Below, one piece after another: positions 44,171 through 54,910 of a stretch of 64,000 nt of DNA; the first letter of the stretch is position 1, and the number at the start of each line of letters is the position of its first letter. The notes under the pieces are model-generated. The model was not told the origin of the DNA and did not search any database. It worked only from the letters and a program-made list of their open reading frames with translations. A program made the translations under genes and the position numbers. This DNA comes from Meghimatium bilineatum (taxonomy: Eukaryota; Mollusca; Gastropoda; Stylommatophora; Philomycidae), in assembly GCA_034231615.1 (NCBI GenBank), contig CM067322.1:101083587-101147586 (forward strand), in the 5' to 3' direction.

Positions 44171-44384
44171 TCACAATTGTTGACAGAATATACACAAATA
44201 TGTAGGGCATCGGGGATAAGCAAATAAGTTGGAAATATAGGGGCTGTGGATACAGGGAATGTGGATATAGATAGACATGACACGTTGAACAACATTCTAC
44301 ATCTATTATAGCTTACCTTCAATGTGACGCAGGTATTGATCTGATAATTAACTACAGATTTAGTGAGATTCATAGTTTCCCATG

Positions 44385-44457
44385 TGTTACCAGGACCCAA
44401 AAGAGGAGCAAAGAATAGCAGCACTGTTTACCTTCCATGCATGTCGTAAGATGTCAA
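44385..44457 (+). repeat. SINE-like repeat, GGAGCAAAGAATAGCA core
   Basis: AGAGGAGCAAAGAATAGCAG, then TTACCTTCCATGCATGTCGT match the repeat at 13013-13140. It is cut at 44458 by a MITE. Confidence 0.68.
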
Positions 44458-44685
44458 TACAGTGGAATCCCATTATAACACCTTGGTCCGGACCGAGAAA
44501 ATATCTATATAATAACAGAAATTCGCTATATACAGTAAAAACAATATAGAATAAATATAAGTGGAGATTTTGAAAAGTGTTGTTATATACAGTAATTTGT
44601 TATATAGAGTAATTTGTTATATAGAGTAATTTGTTATATAGAGTAATTTGTTATAAAAGATGAGAGGGATTTCCGCTTGTTCTTC
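44458..44685. mobile_element. pogo-type MITE, inverted, with repeated right arm
   Basis: Starts TACAGTGGAATCCCATTATA with GGTCCGGACCGAG, the reverse orientation of the copies at 39429 and 42496. Near the far end ATATAGAGTAATTTGTTA is repeated about four times (44590-44655), another terminus amplification. Confidence 0.78.
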
Positions 44686-45015
44686 TTCCTCGTTCTCTTG
44701 TCAGATTTAGAAGCTGATATGTATTTTAGATGTTCAATGGATTTCTTCAATGAACTTGTGTTGTGCCTGTATTTTTCTTGTGCAGTTACTCAATTTTCTC
44801 TTGATTGTGTTTAGATCCTGAATTGACAGAAAAATGAAGATGGATTAATAACATATAAGGAAGATTTAACAGTACAAAACTTGTGTTGTTGTTTGTCATA
44901 GTCGATAATGATCGTGTGACTAACTTACTAAACATTCTTTCAATGGGGTGTCATTGTACTAATTGTGTGACTAACTCACTAAACCTGTCACAAAGAACCT
45001 GATATATACAATAAT

Positions 45016-45179
45016 CAGAGAACTTTTTCAGTTTTCATTCTCAAACTCCTGCTGGACCTCTCTTGTTGCAGGACAATAGTCCTATTAGATTTCTAGCAGG
45101 ATGTAGTCCAGGGAATAGAAATGTGCTGTTTTACCGTTTTATTTGAGCCAATGACCCGACACATCCATCTTTGGTGATA
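45016..45179 (-). mobile_element. SINE with GAAGAAG-type tail
   Basis: On the + strand TTTTCATTCTCAAACTCCTG, GGACAATAGTCCTATTAGAT, GCAGGATGTAGTCCAGGGAA and GCCAATGACCCGACACATCC align with the bounded copy at 28873-29031. Confidence 0.85.
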
Positions 45180-45586
45180 AATAAGAAAACAAGATATAGA
45201 AAAAGACCAAAATTTCTATAATATTAAATGTCAATTTAATATGTAACCACATCAGGTAAGCTATATCCTGGACAGGATGTAGCAGTCATCGCAGACTTTT
45301 TAAACTCTCACCAATCTTTAGCAAATCTTCCTGCTTCTATGGCTGTCATGTTCAGGTAATCTTTGATATCTTGCGTCTATCTTCTTCATGGTCAACCTCT
45401 TTCCTCATCCCCCTCCCCCAATTATGATCTTTTCTTGACTGTTTGATATTGTAATTTCTAGAGAGAACCTTGTTGCTTAGCCAGTTCTCTTTTACTTCCA
45501 ATTCTCCTAATTCACACCAAAAAGAGGAGGATGTCCCTTTTTGCCCATGGTAATCTGAGGATCTTCTTTAACTATGTATAGGCCTA

Positions 45587-45619
<33 letters not shown>
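45180..45619. other. Unique sequence ending in a (TA)n microsatellite
   Basis: No gene recognised. An AT dinucleotide run lies at about 45592-45620. Confidence 0.6.
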
Positions 45620-45625
<6 letters not shown>

Positions 45626-45825
45626 CTTGGTAGCATATCCTATTCATGACCTAGCCATCAACCTAGCATATTTTTACTGTGATGATTTTTAAGGCAATCT
45701 AAATTCGTTCAGTAGTTTTCCATTGCTTTCTGAACAGTCTTGATGCACAATTGCCTGTGGCTGGGATCGAACTCTGTACCTTGGCTGTCACAAATATGCT
45801 CTGTACCACATCGCCACACAGAATC
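45620..45825 (-). mobile_element. tRNA-derived SINE
   Basis: On the - strand TGGCGATGTGGTACAGAGCA (A-box-like) and AGAGTTCGATCCCAGCCA (B box) are about 35 bp apart, as in a tRNA promoter. A body follows that ends near TAGCATATCCTATTCATGAC (+ strand wording). It aligns with 41965-42290. RNA polymerase III would read it on the - strand. Confidence 0.78.
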
Positions 45826-45867
45826 TTGTAATATAATATAATATATGTTGCCACATGAATATAATAA

Positions 45868-46795
45868 GAATCAATGTGCTGTCACCACTGTTAACAGAAT
45901 CAATGTGATGTCACCACTGTTAACAGAATCAATGTGATGTCACCACTGTTAACAGAATCAATGTGATGTCACCACTGTTAACAGAATCAATGTGCTGTCA
46001 CCACTGTTAACAGAATCAATGTGATGTCACCACTGTTAACAGAATCAATGTGATGTCACCACTGTTAACAGAATCAATGTGATGTCACCACTGTTAACAG
46101 AATCAATGTGCTGTCACCACTGTTAACAGAATCAATGTGCTGTCACCACTGTTAACAGAATCAATGTGATGTCACCACTGTTAACAGAATCAATGTGCTG
46201 TCACCACTGTTAACAGAATCAATGTGCTGTCACCACTGTTAACAGAATCAATGTGATGTCACCACTGTTAACAGAATCAATGTGCTGTCACCACTGTTAA
46301 CAGAATCAATGTGATGTCACCACTGTTAACAGAATCAATGTGATATCACCACTGTTAACAGAATCAATGTGCTGTCACCACTGTTAACAGAATCAATGTG
46401 ATGTCGCCACTGTTAACAGAGTCAATGTGCTGTCACCACTGTTAACAGAATCAATGTGCTGTCACCACTGTTAACAGAATCAATGTGCTGTCACCACTGT
46501 TAACAGAATCAATGTGCTGTCACCACTGTTAACAGAATCAATGTGCTGTCACCACTGTTAACAGAATCAATGTGCTGTCACCACTGTTAACAGAATCAAT
46601 GTGATGTCACCACTGTTAACAGAATCAATGTGCTGTCACCACTGTTAACAGAATCAATGTGATGTCACCACTGTTAACAGAATCAATGTGATGTCACCAA
46701 TGTTAACAGAATCAATGTGATATCACCACTGTTAACAGAATCAATGTGATATCACCACTGTTAACAGAATCAATGTGATATCACCACTGTTAGCA
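45868..46795. repeat. 29-bp array, about 32 copies, next to the MOK stop
   Basis: The unit is CAGAATCAATGTGCTGTCAC plus CACTGTTAA, with a common GCTG/GATG variant. It lies immediately 3' of the last MOK coding exon in transcription direction, so it probably falls in or near the 3' UTR. Confidence 0.95.
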
Positions 46796-46834
46796 AAATA
46801 TTAATAAATCTAGTGTGGAAAATTTTTACCTGAT

Positions 46835-46906
46835 TTAGAATCGTCGCTGGTCAAGTGATGGTAATGTGTACTGGTTATACAGAACTTTAGTGGTTTTTGA
46901 TGGTGG
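46835..46906 (-). CDS. MOK: MOK kinase, last coding exon (candidate)
   Basis: The acceptor TTTGTCTTCATCAG precedes 46906. In phase 0 the exon reads PPSKTTKVLYNQYTLPSLDQ, then RRF and TAA at 46835-46837. The short basic ending with LPSL resembles the LPTI...RKGG ending of vertebrate MOK. The preceding exon (51426-51596) ends in phase 0, so the frame fits. A GTAAAA follows 20 bp later and could be a donor in an alternative form. This exon rests on splice signals, phase and a weak terminal similarity. Confidence 0.6.
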   Translation of the reverse strand, partial: PPSKTTKVLYNQYTLPSLDQRRF

Positions 46907-46984
46907 CTGATGAAGACAAATACAACAAAATTGGTTATTGGTAATCGGTTATTAGCAGTATCAATGTACTCCAGACAACACAGG

Positions 46985-47101
46985 TGCTCAGTATCCCCTA
47001 GCAGATGTTGCACTCTAGACAAACCAACAGGTGTTCAGTTCTCCTGTAGCAGATGTTGCACTCTAGACAAACCAACAGGTGTTCAGTTCTCCTGTAGCAG
47101 A
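46985..47101. repeat. 48-bp minisatellite, 2-3 copies
   Basis: The unit contains GTAGCAGATGTTGCACTCTA and GACAAACCAACAGGTGTTCA. It is located in a MOK intron. Confidence 0.9.
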
Positions 47102-47116
47102 AGTTGAAGGGTATAC

Positions 47117-47272
47117 TTCTCCTTCAGCGTTCATTCTTAAACTCCCACTGGTTCTCTCTTATAGCAGGACAATGGTCCTACAAGATTTCCAGCAGGATGT
47201 AGTCCAGAGAATGGAAATGCATTGTGTCGCCATTTTATCTGCGCCAATGGCCCGACACATCTGTCTTTGGCA
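47117..47272 (-). mobile_element. SINE with GAAGAAG-type tail
   Basis: On the + strand CTTCTCCTTCAGCGTTCATT, GCAGGACAATGGTCCTACAA, GCAGGATGTAGTCCAGAGAA and GCCAATGGCCCGACACATCT match 28873-29031 closely. Confidence 0.88.
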
Positions 47273-47589
47273 GGGAAGTGTATACATACTCATAATTCCT
47301 GAGGCTTGTTGGTAAACATTTGACTCCGTAGGTATCCATTCCTAGTCTTACAATCAGTGGATAATACTAAATTATCTAAAACACAGCCTAGATGTATCAT
47401 CTATTGTAGTGTCCTCTTTCAGCGTAGAATCTCGTCCAGAAAATAATTCAGTGTGCTTCACTTATCTATCAGATTACAGGTGCATTTGAGACAAATCTGT
47501 CTGATCTTTAATAGCTGTGAATGCCAGCGTGGCATGTCCTGAACAGTAGATCCAGAAGTTTGGTACAAGTTATAGATGGCATCCCATAC

Positions 47590-47740
47590 ATGTATTTCTG
47601 GAACCCAAAAACGAAAAAGCATGAAAGTATAAAGCATAGTATAGTAATACTGCTACCTGCCACGCAAGTTATAAGAGGCAACTAAGGACGTTTAACATGT
47701 GTTTGGATCCCCCACCTAATATCTCAACTGTGATGAAGCA
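47590..47740 (+). repeat. SINE-like repeat, CAAGTTATAAGAGGCAACTA core
   Basis: CTGCTACCTGCCACGCAAGT, then TATAAGAGGCAACTAAGGAC align with the core at 13013-13140. Degenerate. Confidence 0.55.
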
Positions 47741-47852
47741 TTATGAAGACCCATGCTTAGACTTGGGAGACCCATGCTTAGACTGCTGGGAGACCCATGC
47801 CTAGACTGTTGGGAGACCCATGCCTGGACTACTGGGAGGCCCGTGTCTGGAC
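47741..47852. repeat. 24-bp minisatellite, about 5 copies
   Basis: The unit is built on GGGAGACCCATGCTTAGACT, with drift along the array. Confidence 0.88.
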
Positions 47853-48394
47853 TGCTGAGAGGGAATAATTTTTGGATTATTGAAAGAAAGTTCAAAGGTT
47901 GCAAGTGTAATTGAAGATTATTCAGCTCATGACATTGCACTCCACTGCCAAACTGAGTCAAGCAAAGTGAAATATTTCCAGATAAATACAAGTTACTTCT
48001 GCTATATCTGGTTATAAGCCATACTAGATATCAAACGTGTTGCAGTGACAAAGTCTTCATTTGCTCCGGTTCTAAGACAACAGTCTAAACTTAAAGTCTG
48101 ACTAACAACACTAGGTATGATGTTTTGCTGAGTATAATGAGTTTTGCTGAGTATAATGAGTTCTGTTCATCATATTGTCATAAAAAAGTATCATTTAATA
48201 AAATCATTTTAAAAAATAAACAAATAACATTAGGGCTTTATTTGATACTTTCAGAAAACGTTCATACAAGAATAAGCTTTGCGCAAAAATTTATCTGAAG
48301 CTTTTATAAAAAATATTTTATTTCCATTTATTTTATGAATAATTTTGTCTAGTAAGGACAGTGCTATGTTCTTGTTTTCAAAGTTAATGTCTTT
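47853..48394. other. No gene recognised
   Basis: A - strand acceptor-like TTGCTTGACTCAG at about 47951 opens a short frame, but phase and conservation give no support. The rest is AT-rich. Confidence 0.4.
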
Positions 48395-48606
48395 CACTCA
48401 CTCCTGGACCAGCAGTTGATGTCCTTCACTCACTCCTGGACCAGCAGTTGATGTCCTTCACTCACTCTTGGACCAGCAGTTGATGTCCTTCACTCACTCC
48501 TGGACCAGCAGTTGATGTCTTTCACTCATTCCTGGACCAGTAGTTGATGTCCTTCACTCACTCCTGGACCAGCAGTTGATGTCCTTCACTCGCTTCTGGA
48601 CCAGCA
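48395..48606. repeat. 32-35-bp minisatellite, about 6 copies
   Basis: The unit contains GTTGATGTCCTTCACTCACT and CCTGGACCAGCA. A short ACCATCATTACTTGAA repeat follows to about 48700. Confidence 0.92.
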
Positions 48607-48975
48607 GAATTATCTCATATCAACCTATGACCATCATTACTTGAACCATCATTACTTGAATCATTCATTACTTGAATCATCATTACTTGAATCATTATCC
48701 AGTTCTGTATTTTATTCTAAGCCTGTTTTATCACTATTAAATGTAAAGTAACATTCTCCCTTTTCCACACCAACTCCACGCCATTGAGGCATACTTAGAA
48801 ATACAGTTTTAGTTAGGCCCATATTTTTCATTGACCGATGGTCTACATGGGAATACAGTGTTACAGTGTTAAACCCATATTTTTCATTGACCAACGGTCT
48901 ACCTGGGGATAAAATGGTCAGCATCAAGCCCACCGTTGCTGCTTTCACAGAATATTTGGTATTCTATTGCTATTG

Positions 48976-49380
48976 TCATGTGACGTATTCTCTCCTGAAC
49001 ATTGTCTTCCAACTTAACTTCCTGAACCCTTCTCTGTCTTGGGCCATGCAGCTTGCATTTACCAACAACGTATTAATGTTATCTTTAATGTCGGCAGTCC
49101 ATTGTCTTCTTGGTCTGCCCTTTCCTTTCTGCCCAGGTGCTCTGCCCTCCATTATTTGTCTTTCTAAATAGATGTGTCTTTTTATATGACCAACAGATAT
49201 AGTTTTCTTTTTGCTATTGTGTTTAGTAACCAACACTCTGGCATCTTCAGTGTGTTTATAATATCTGAGTGTCTTTTTTTTCCTTCCATGATATTCTAAG
49301 TATCTTTCTGTAGCATTTCATCTCAAAGGCATTGATCCTCTTTGCCACTATTTTATTTAGGGTCCATGTTTCACAGTCCA
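48976..49380 (-). pseudogene. LINE C-terminal fragment
   Basis: The - strand reads GCETWTLNK-like (via TGTGAAACATGGACCCTAAA), INAFEMKCYRKILRISWKEK, then VGHIKRHIYLERQIMEGRAP, GRPRRQWTADIKDNI and stop at 48976. This is the standard ending of an RNase H-less LINE RT. Its CETWT codons are the source of the adjoining 14-bp array. Confidence 0.78.
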
Positions 49381-50166
49381 TGTTACACAGTCCATGTTAC
49401 ACTGTCCATGTTTCACTGTCCATGTTACACAGTCCATGTTTCACTGTCCATGTTACACAGTCCATGTTACACAGTCCATGTTACACAGTCCATGTTACAC
49501 AGTCCATGTTACACAGTCCATGTTTCACTGTCCATGTTACACAGTCCATGTTACACAGTCCATGTTACACAGTCCATGTTACACTGTCCATGTTACACAG
49601 TCCATGTTACACAGTCCATGTTTCACTGTCCATGTTACACAGTCCATGTTACACTGTCCATGTTTCACTGTCCATGTTACACTGTCCATGTTACACTGTC
49701 CATGTTACACTGTCCATGTTACACTGTCCATGTTACACTGTCCATGTTACACTGTCCATGTTACACTGTCCATGTTACACTGTCCATGTTACACTGTCCA
49801 TGTTACACTGTCCATGTTACACTGTCCATGTTACACTGTCCATGTTACACTGTCCATGTTACACTGTCCATGTTACACTGTCCATGTTACACTGTCCATG
49901 TTACACTGTCCATGTTACACTGTCCATGTTACACTGTCCATGTTACACTGTCCATGTTTCACTGTCCATGTTACACAGTCCATGTTACACTGTCCATGTT
50001 ACACTGTCCATGTTACACAGTCCATGTTACACTGTCCATGTTACACTGTCCATGTTACACAGTCCATGTTACACTGTCCATGTTTCACTGTCCATGTTAC
50101 ACTGTCCATGTTACACAGTCCATGTTACACTGTCCATGTTACACTGTCCATGTTTCACTGTCTACA
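49362..50166. repeat. 14-bp array, about 57 copies, derived from an RT motif
   Basis: The unit is CCATGTTACACTGT with variants CCATGTTTCACTGT and CCATGTTACACAGT. On the - strand TGTGAAACATGG is the CETW coding sequence of the LINE directly to the left, so the array extends that codon block. The three long + strand open frames arise because 14 copies shift through all frames without a stop. Confidence 0.95.
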
Positions 50167-50635
50167 CATATGAGCAGTCCTAGGTTAATTTCCCAGTTGA
50201 GGAGGAAATTTGTTCAGACCGCAATGCCCCTCCCCCCAACCCATCCCAGTCGATCCAGCCTTAATTGGGTACCGGATCTGTCCAAGAAGTAAAAACTGAT
50301 AAAGAGGAGATGTTTACAGCCTTCATATAGCAGAGTCACAGAAATGTGAGATCTCTAGCATCTCACACCACTACGGTAGTTAAATGCTATATGTTAGCAT
50401 TACTTTACTTCAACTGCAACGACCATTTTGAATTGTTCATTGGAGAAGCACACAAAGAAATTCATTAAATCTTCAATTACAATCAGAACTGAATCAATCC
50501 AAGAACTGGCTCCACCATATTGGAATGATGCTGATAATAAACAGGAAGTCATTCATTTAATAATACATGTACTGGTATAGTCTGTAAAATTCTCCATGAG
50601 AAAAGACATAGGTCTATTCATGTACAACAAAATCT
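50166..50635. other. No gene recognised
   Basis: Unique sequence between the 14-bp array and the next LINE. No RT reading continues here, so the LINE source of the array is truncated. Confidence 0.5.
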
Positions 50636-50646
50636 GTGGTGGCAGT

Positions 50647-51128
50647 CTTCTTCTTCTCGCTCACAGTTTGACATGTCTACACAGCAAGTCCTGTTTTCTT
50701 AATAAATGCTGCTGTATTTGAAAGCTCCTCAGTGCTCCCATACATCTTTCTGTGGATATCCATCTCTGTGCGCCAGTGTTCTTCCCTTAGCTGGTTTAGT
50801 GTATTGCAGAATATGTTCAGCTATATGCTGCCTGCCCACAAAGGCACAGTGGTGATGGGACCAATCTTAGTCTATTTAAGTGGCTGTTTAATCTGTTGTG
50901 TCCTGTTCTGAGGCAGAAGATAATAACATGCTCTACTTTGTCAAGATAGTGGTAATTGTCTTTTGGGTGGTCGACTTTCCTGATGGCTTTGATGAGGGTT
51001 TTCTTTTCTTGGTAGGTGATTTCTTGGTCTTTTTGTTCCTGTGTTGCTCCATCCTTTGCCAGTCTGTCTGCCTCTTCATTTCCTGGTATGCCACAGTGGG
51101 ATGGTATCCACTGTAGTACTACCCTTAT
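50647..51128 (-). pseudogene. RNase H LINE 3' end, 482 bp
   Basis: The - strand encodes VVLQWIPSHCGIPGNEEADR (fourth RNase H Asp), EITYQEKKTLIKAI, FCLRTGHNRLNSHLNRLRL and CLCGQA. After a frameshift comes HRKMYGSTEELSNTAAFIKK and a stop. The tail is GAGAAGAAGAAG. An 11-bp duplication with one mismatch (GTGGTGGCAGT at 50636-50646, GTAGTGGCAGT at 51129-51139) bounds it. Confidence 0.88.
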
Positions 51129-51191
51129 GTAGTGGCAGTGAAAGGGACTTTGTACTTCAAGACACAAGTCAGCCGCTAAAATTTTAATATA

Positions 51192-51354
51192 TACAGTGGA
51201 ATCCCGTTATAACAACTTAGGACTGACAAAATATGTATGTAATAACAGATATTTGCTCTATATACAGAATAAAGAATAAATATAATTGGGGATTTTGAAA
51301 AGTTTTATATAAGAAATATTTTTTTTAAATGTGCTATAGAGGGATTCTACTGTA
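51192..51354. mobile_element. pogo-type MITE
   Basis: Starts TACAGTGGAATCCCGTTATA and ends GAGGGATTCTACTGTA. TA at both outer ends. Same family as 39429, 42496, 44458 and the copy split at 21187/23229. Confidence 0.82.
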
Positions 51355-51425
51355 TAGCTTGAGTTGAAATGTGTAATAAAGCTAGCAGTTAAATCAGTAA
51401 TGAAGACAGGAAACAATTCATATAC

Positions 51426-51596
51426 CTTATGTAGTTTATATGAATTATTGATTGTAGGCAGAAGAGACTGAGGGAATCCTACCGCATTCAATCTATTAAA
51501 TGATGCTGGAAAACTGCTTGTGTGAAATGTTGGATTAAAAGTCACTGTGTGCATTGGTACACGTGGCAGGAAGTGCGACTCATTTCTCCATTTGTT
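51426..51596 (-). CDS. MOK: MOK kinase, C-terminal exon (candidate)
   Basis: The acceptor CATTTACTTTACAG precedes 51596 and the donor GTATATG follows 51426. The exon is 57 codons in phase 0: NKWRNESHFLPRVPMHTVTF, then FHTSSFPASFNRLNAVGFPQ and NNSYKLHK. It lies beyond the kinase domain, in the low-complexity Ser/Pro/Asn-rich tail, which is poorly conserved in MOK. Support comes from both splice signals and phase agreement with the exons on each side (53865-54087 ends in phase 0; 46835-46906 starts in phase 0). Confidence 0.65.
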
Positions 51597-51739
51597 CTGT
51601 AAAGTAAATGCAGATTAAACAAGTCAGAGTAGTGTGCAAACAAGAAAATAGTGCAAAACAAATTCATACCCCTGGTAAGTAGTTTTGTAGAAAATATATA
51701 CAAATTGCACACGTATATCCTGTTTAGTCTCATATGTGG

Positions 51740-51855
51740 CAGCCTGAGATTCAGTTCAGGGAGCAAAGAATAGGGCAACTGTCCTCTTGTCAGACATGTC
51801 ATAGTAGGCGACTAAGGAAAGTTTGGGGGATAGACTGACAACCTGTCACCTGCGG
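51740..51855 (+). repeat. SINE-like repeat, GGAGCAAAGAATAGGG core
   Basis: AGGGAGCAAAGAATAGGGCA, then CATGTCATAGTAGGCGACTA align with the core at 13013-13140. Located in a MOK intron. Confidence 0.66.
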
Positions 51856-52179
51856 AAAATTATAATTGTTTCATCAGGCCTCAATTTTTTAATTTCTTCT
51901 TCTATCAAATAATGATTATGAACGACGATGCAAGAAAAAAATTGGGTGAAATTAACTCCATCTTGTTGATGAAGGTAGTTTCTTACTTTATTGACATAGT
52001 GTGGAGGAGAAGACATATGTAATATTAGGATATAAACCTCTAATGGAGATGTTTGCTACTGAACACCTGGGACATAGGGTAGGTGGGGGGAAATCACAAC
52101 AGGTTTATTTCGAATGTATGGGTTTTCCTGATACCACACATGACTATATCAGATGCCAACATTTCAATTTTTCACAGAA

Positions 52180-52400
52180 CTACAAACACAATGCCAATCG
52201 TGGAATATATCAGCAGACAACAAGCAGTTGTTTTCGCATGCTTCCAGACTACCATCAGACAGTGCTCCTCAAAAGGCATTACTATACAGACACAGTGGAT
52301 GCAAAGCGAAGGGCAGACCTCGCAAAGATCCACATGTCAGTGGGGAAATGGCCCACATTCAAAATGTATGAGGAATCATTCTAGGGTAAGGCTGATGTCA
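52180..52400 (+). pseudogene. Possible LINE C-terminal relic
   Basis: CFRMLPDYHQTVLLKRHYYT in one frame and AKGRPRKDPHVSGE in another resemble the GH..RM and GRPRK..W blocks found after LINE RT domains. Similarity is short and frameshifted. Confidence 0.4.
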
Positions 52401-52739
52401 TGAGGAAATTGCTGATGCTTATCTAGACCTTGGAGAGACAGATATATATGACTAACAATTATCCAACGTTACAAAGACATAACTAGCTTTAAAATAGAAC
52501 TTACCAACTATTTCTTATTGTAACAGGTTTTTTTTATTACAGTTATATAGTTTTAGTGTTTTCTAATGTTCACATAATGTAGATGTGTCAAGACAAGTTG
52601 TAAATCAATTATTTGGAAGTTTTCCCTTGATTTTTAATAGAAGGTGGTACTGCTAGTAGAACATAATAGAAAATAATACTCACGTGGAAGACAGGTAATG
52701 AAGTCCTACTGAATGACGACTAAAACACTACACACTATC

Positions 52740-53500
52740 ACTAACAGATGTATATATGTTACGTACAACAAAACAAAACACAGAATATAATCATACAAAT
52801 CACAATACACAGGATAAAGTCGACGTTTCGGACCAATAGGCCTTTTTCAAGATACGGACATAACATACAAACATAAAAAAATCACAAGTAGAAATGTATG
52901 CGTATCTGAGTGAAATGTGGTAGTTAGATACCGGAAGCATACGAACAGGAAGTACACAAAGACGATAATACAGGTGGAATGAGAGGAACAAAACGATGAC
53001 GTAACAAAGACCAATACGACCGAGAACTAAGCGAAAGAGTGGTTGGAATTGAGTCCAAATGGCTTGATAGTACCCAACTAAAAAATGAGACGATTTTCTA
53101 GGGCGTACCTAGATCTATAATCGGTGGTGCAGGATCTGATGGCAGTGACCTGAATGTCAAGGACACCACAGTGGCCATCGCCGTTAAAGTGATTAGCAAC
53201 AGGAGTGGGTGTTCTGTGTTTGATAGCATGCAGGTGGTTACAAAAGCGGTCGCTCAGTCTAAGGCCAGTCTCACCGATATATTACCACAGCGTTTACATA
53301 TGATCACGTAAATAACATTACGGGATTCACATGTAAAAACCTCATCGATGGAGAAACTGGCCTTGGGGAATGAGATGGAGCGCATCTGAACCACATAAGG
53401 ACATGTGTAACAACGACCACGTGAGCAACGAACGGTACCAAAATGGTCAGGTGCAGAGGACCTGAGGTGGCTGTGGACCAAGATGTCCTTTTTTTTTAAT
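52740..53500 (-). pseudogene. Penelope-like element 3' end with GIY-YIG domain
   Basis: The - strand reads HFGTVRCSRGRCYTCPYVVQ (Cys-rich linker), FTCESRNVIYVIICKRCG and, after a one-base frameshift near 53280, YIGETGLRLSDRFCNHLHAI, KHRTPTPVANHFNGDGHCG. That is a GIY-YIG nuclease with its YIGETG, Arg and His positions. Penelope-like retroelements carry such a domain after the RT. No RT is found upstream, so it is a 3' fragment. Confidence 0.82.
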
Positions 53501-53740
53501 GGTTTGGATCACCTATTTGCCTGTGAATCTTCGCTCCATTAAATGGGGCAAAGATCCTGTTTATGTAAGTTCATAAATTTTCATTCTATGGTCTACCCCT
53601 AGATCTTATATTTTTAACACCCTCACTAATGTAAGATGGGTAGATGAGCTATACACTGATGACAGTTTGTTGTCCCAGGTGTCACAATACCTAAAAAAAG
53701 GAACATGGAGATCTTTGCCCCCACCTACCTTATATAATAA

Positions 53741-53862
53741 AAACATGTAGCGGTAGACTATAAGCTTATTATAAAGATGTTTGTTACTGAACACCTGGGA
53801 CATTCATAATAAAAACGTAATGGTAGGCTATAGGCCCATAACAGATGTTTATTACTGAACGT
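53741..53862. repeat. Duplication just downstream of a MOK donor
   Basis: GATGTTTATTACTGAAC (53844) and GATGTTTGTTACTGAAC (53778), each preceded by a GTAGGCTATA- or GTAGACTATA-type block, form two about 66-bp copies. The first directly abuts the 5' splice site of the exon at 53865. A related block lies at 52040. Confidence 0.7.
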
Positions 53863-53864
53863 AC

Positions 53865-54087
53865 CCGCCGTCTGTCCTTCAGTGGATGCATGGGATGTGA
53901 TTGAGCCTTAGGAAGTGTTGGGTACATTGTGATTTCCATTACCCGAGCTTTGAGAGGTGACGAAGGGTCTTCATCAAGTTGTATGACAGCTTCAGACATC
54001 TCATTGTCTTCATGTGGTGTAGGGATATCTATACTGTCTTGAATTTTCTGTCGTTTTGCTATAAGGGTTCCTTTCTTGCTATAATTC
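53865..54087 (-). CDS. MOK: MOK kinase, exon after the kinase domain
   Basis: The acceptor ATCTGTCTTGTGCAG precedes 54087, with a good pyrimidine tract. The donor GTACGT follows 53865. The exon starts with one base that completes an Arg codon (AG|G) from the previous exon, then reads NYSKKGTLIAKRQKIQDSID, IPTPHEDNEMSEAVIQLDED and MYPTLPKAQSHPMHPLKDRR R. Phase 2 in and phase 0 out fit both neighbours. This would be the charged linker after kinase subdomain XI. Confidence 0.75.
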
Positions 54088-54229
54088 CTGCACAAGACAG
54101 ATGATATAGTGTCATGGTTCATTTCTCCTGTTATAAATGTGGGGTTATTATAGCAAAGAGAGTATACAGTTGAATGGTTATCATGGTATAGATATTATAC
54201 AGGTGTAGAGATATCATATTCAGAAAAAT

Positions 54230-54725
54230 GAAAAATATATTGAGTAATATGACCTTGTCATTAGAGGTTAGAAAGAGATTTATGCAGTGCTATATAACCG
54301 CTATACTAGCATATGGGTGCTAGTCTTGGACAATAAACAAACTTGAAAGTGGGAAATTAGAGGCAACAGAGATGTGGTTCTATAGAAGAATGCTGAGAAT
54401 ACCATGGACTGCCAGAAAAACTAATCTAGAGGTGTTGAATGATTCCAATGCGAAACGGACCTTAATCAATGATATAAGAAAAGGCAATGTTCTTTCTTTG
54501 GCCACTTCATGAAACAGGCAGGTTTGGAGAACATAGTCACAAAAGGCAAAATTTAAGGCAACAGAGACAGAGGGTGACAACGTGAGAAAATATTAGACAG
54601 TTTGACAACCTGGCACGGCAGGGAAACAACAATGACCTTGATACATAATACTGTGGACAGAGAGCTGTGGAGAGCCATGACCGCCTACGCCAGCCGGCTT
54701 GGCACATGATGATGATGATGAGAGA
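54230..54725 (+). pseudogene. LINE 3' end with GATGATG tail
   Basis: It reads KLEATEMWFYRRMLRIPWTA, EVLNDSNAKRTLINDIRKG, then frameshifted GRQR-, TWHGR- and RELWRAMTAYASR-like text before ACATGATGATGATGATGAG. This is the common ending of RNase H-less LINEs. The - strand fragment at 61588-61870 and the fragments at 37090 and 38229 are related. Confidence 0.78.
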
Positions 54726-54749
54726 TATTACAGCAAAGAAATTATACAG

Positions 54750-54910
54750 GTGATGGGTTATCATGGCAAGAAGATTGTATATGGATTCCTTCTATAGAAA
54801 GACCAGTGATTACCAGCAGCGAGGAAGCTAGTTTATCATGGCAAGAAGATTGTATCTGGATTCCTTCTATAGAAATACCAGTGATTACCAGCAACGAGGA
54901 AGCTAGTTTA
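54750..54910. repeat. 73-bp tandem duplication
   Basis: Two copies of TTATCATGGCAAGAAGATTG, GGATTCCTTCTATAGAAA and ACCAGTGATTACCAGCA-type text. A - strand open frame across it (55119-54742) is considered under rejected items. Confidence 0.9.

Noticed and set aside
44294-44395. A - strand exon ending TTGAAG|GTAAGC
   Set aside because: Good donor but no acceptor; the upstream side runs into a SINE-like repeat.
45868-46795. CRISPR-like array (29-bp repeats)
   Set aside because: Units are contiguous with no unique spacers; this is a minisatellite in eukaryotic DNA.
47460-47590. A - strand open stretch IHVWDAIYNLYQTSGSTVQD after GGGTTCCAG
   Set aside because: Open and acceptor-like, but no donor, no phase agreement with MOK exons and no recognised domain.
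49332-50292. Three overlapping long + strand open frames of about 260-316 codons
   Set aside because: They are produced by the 14-bp tandem array, which contains no stop in this direction. No start context, domain or splice support.
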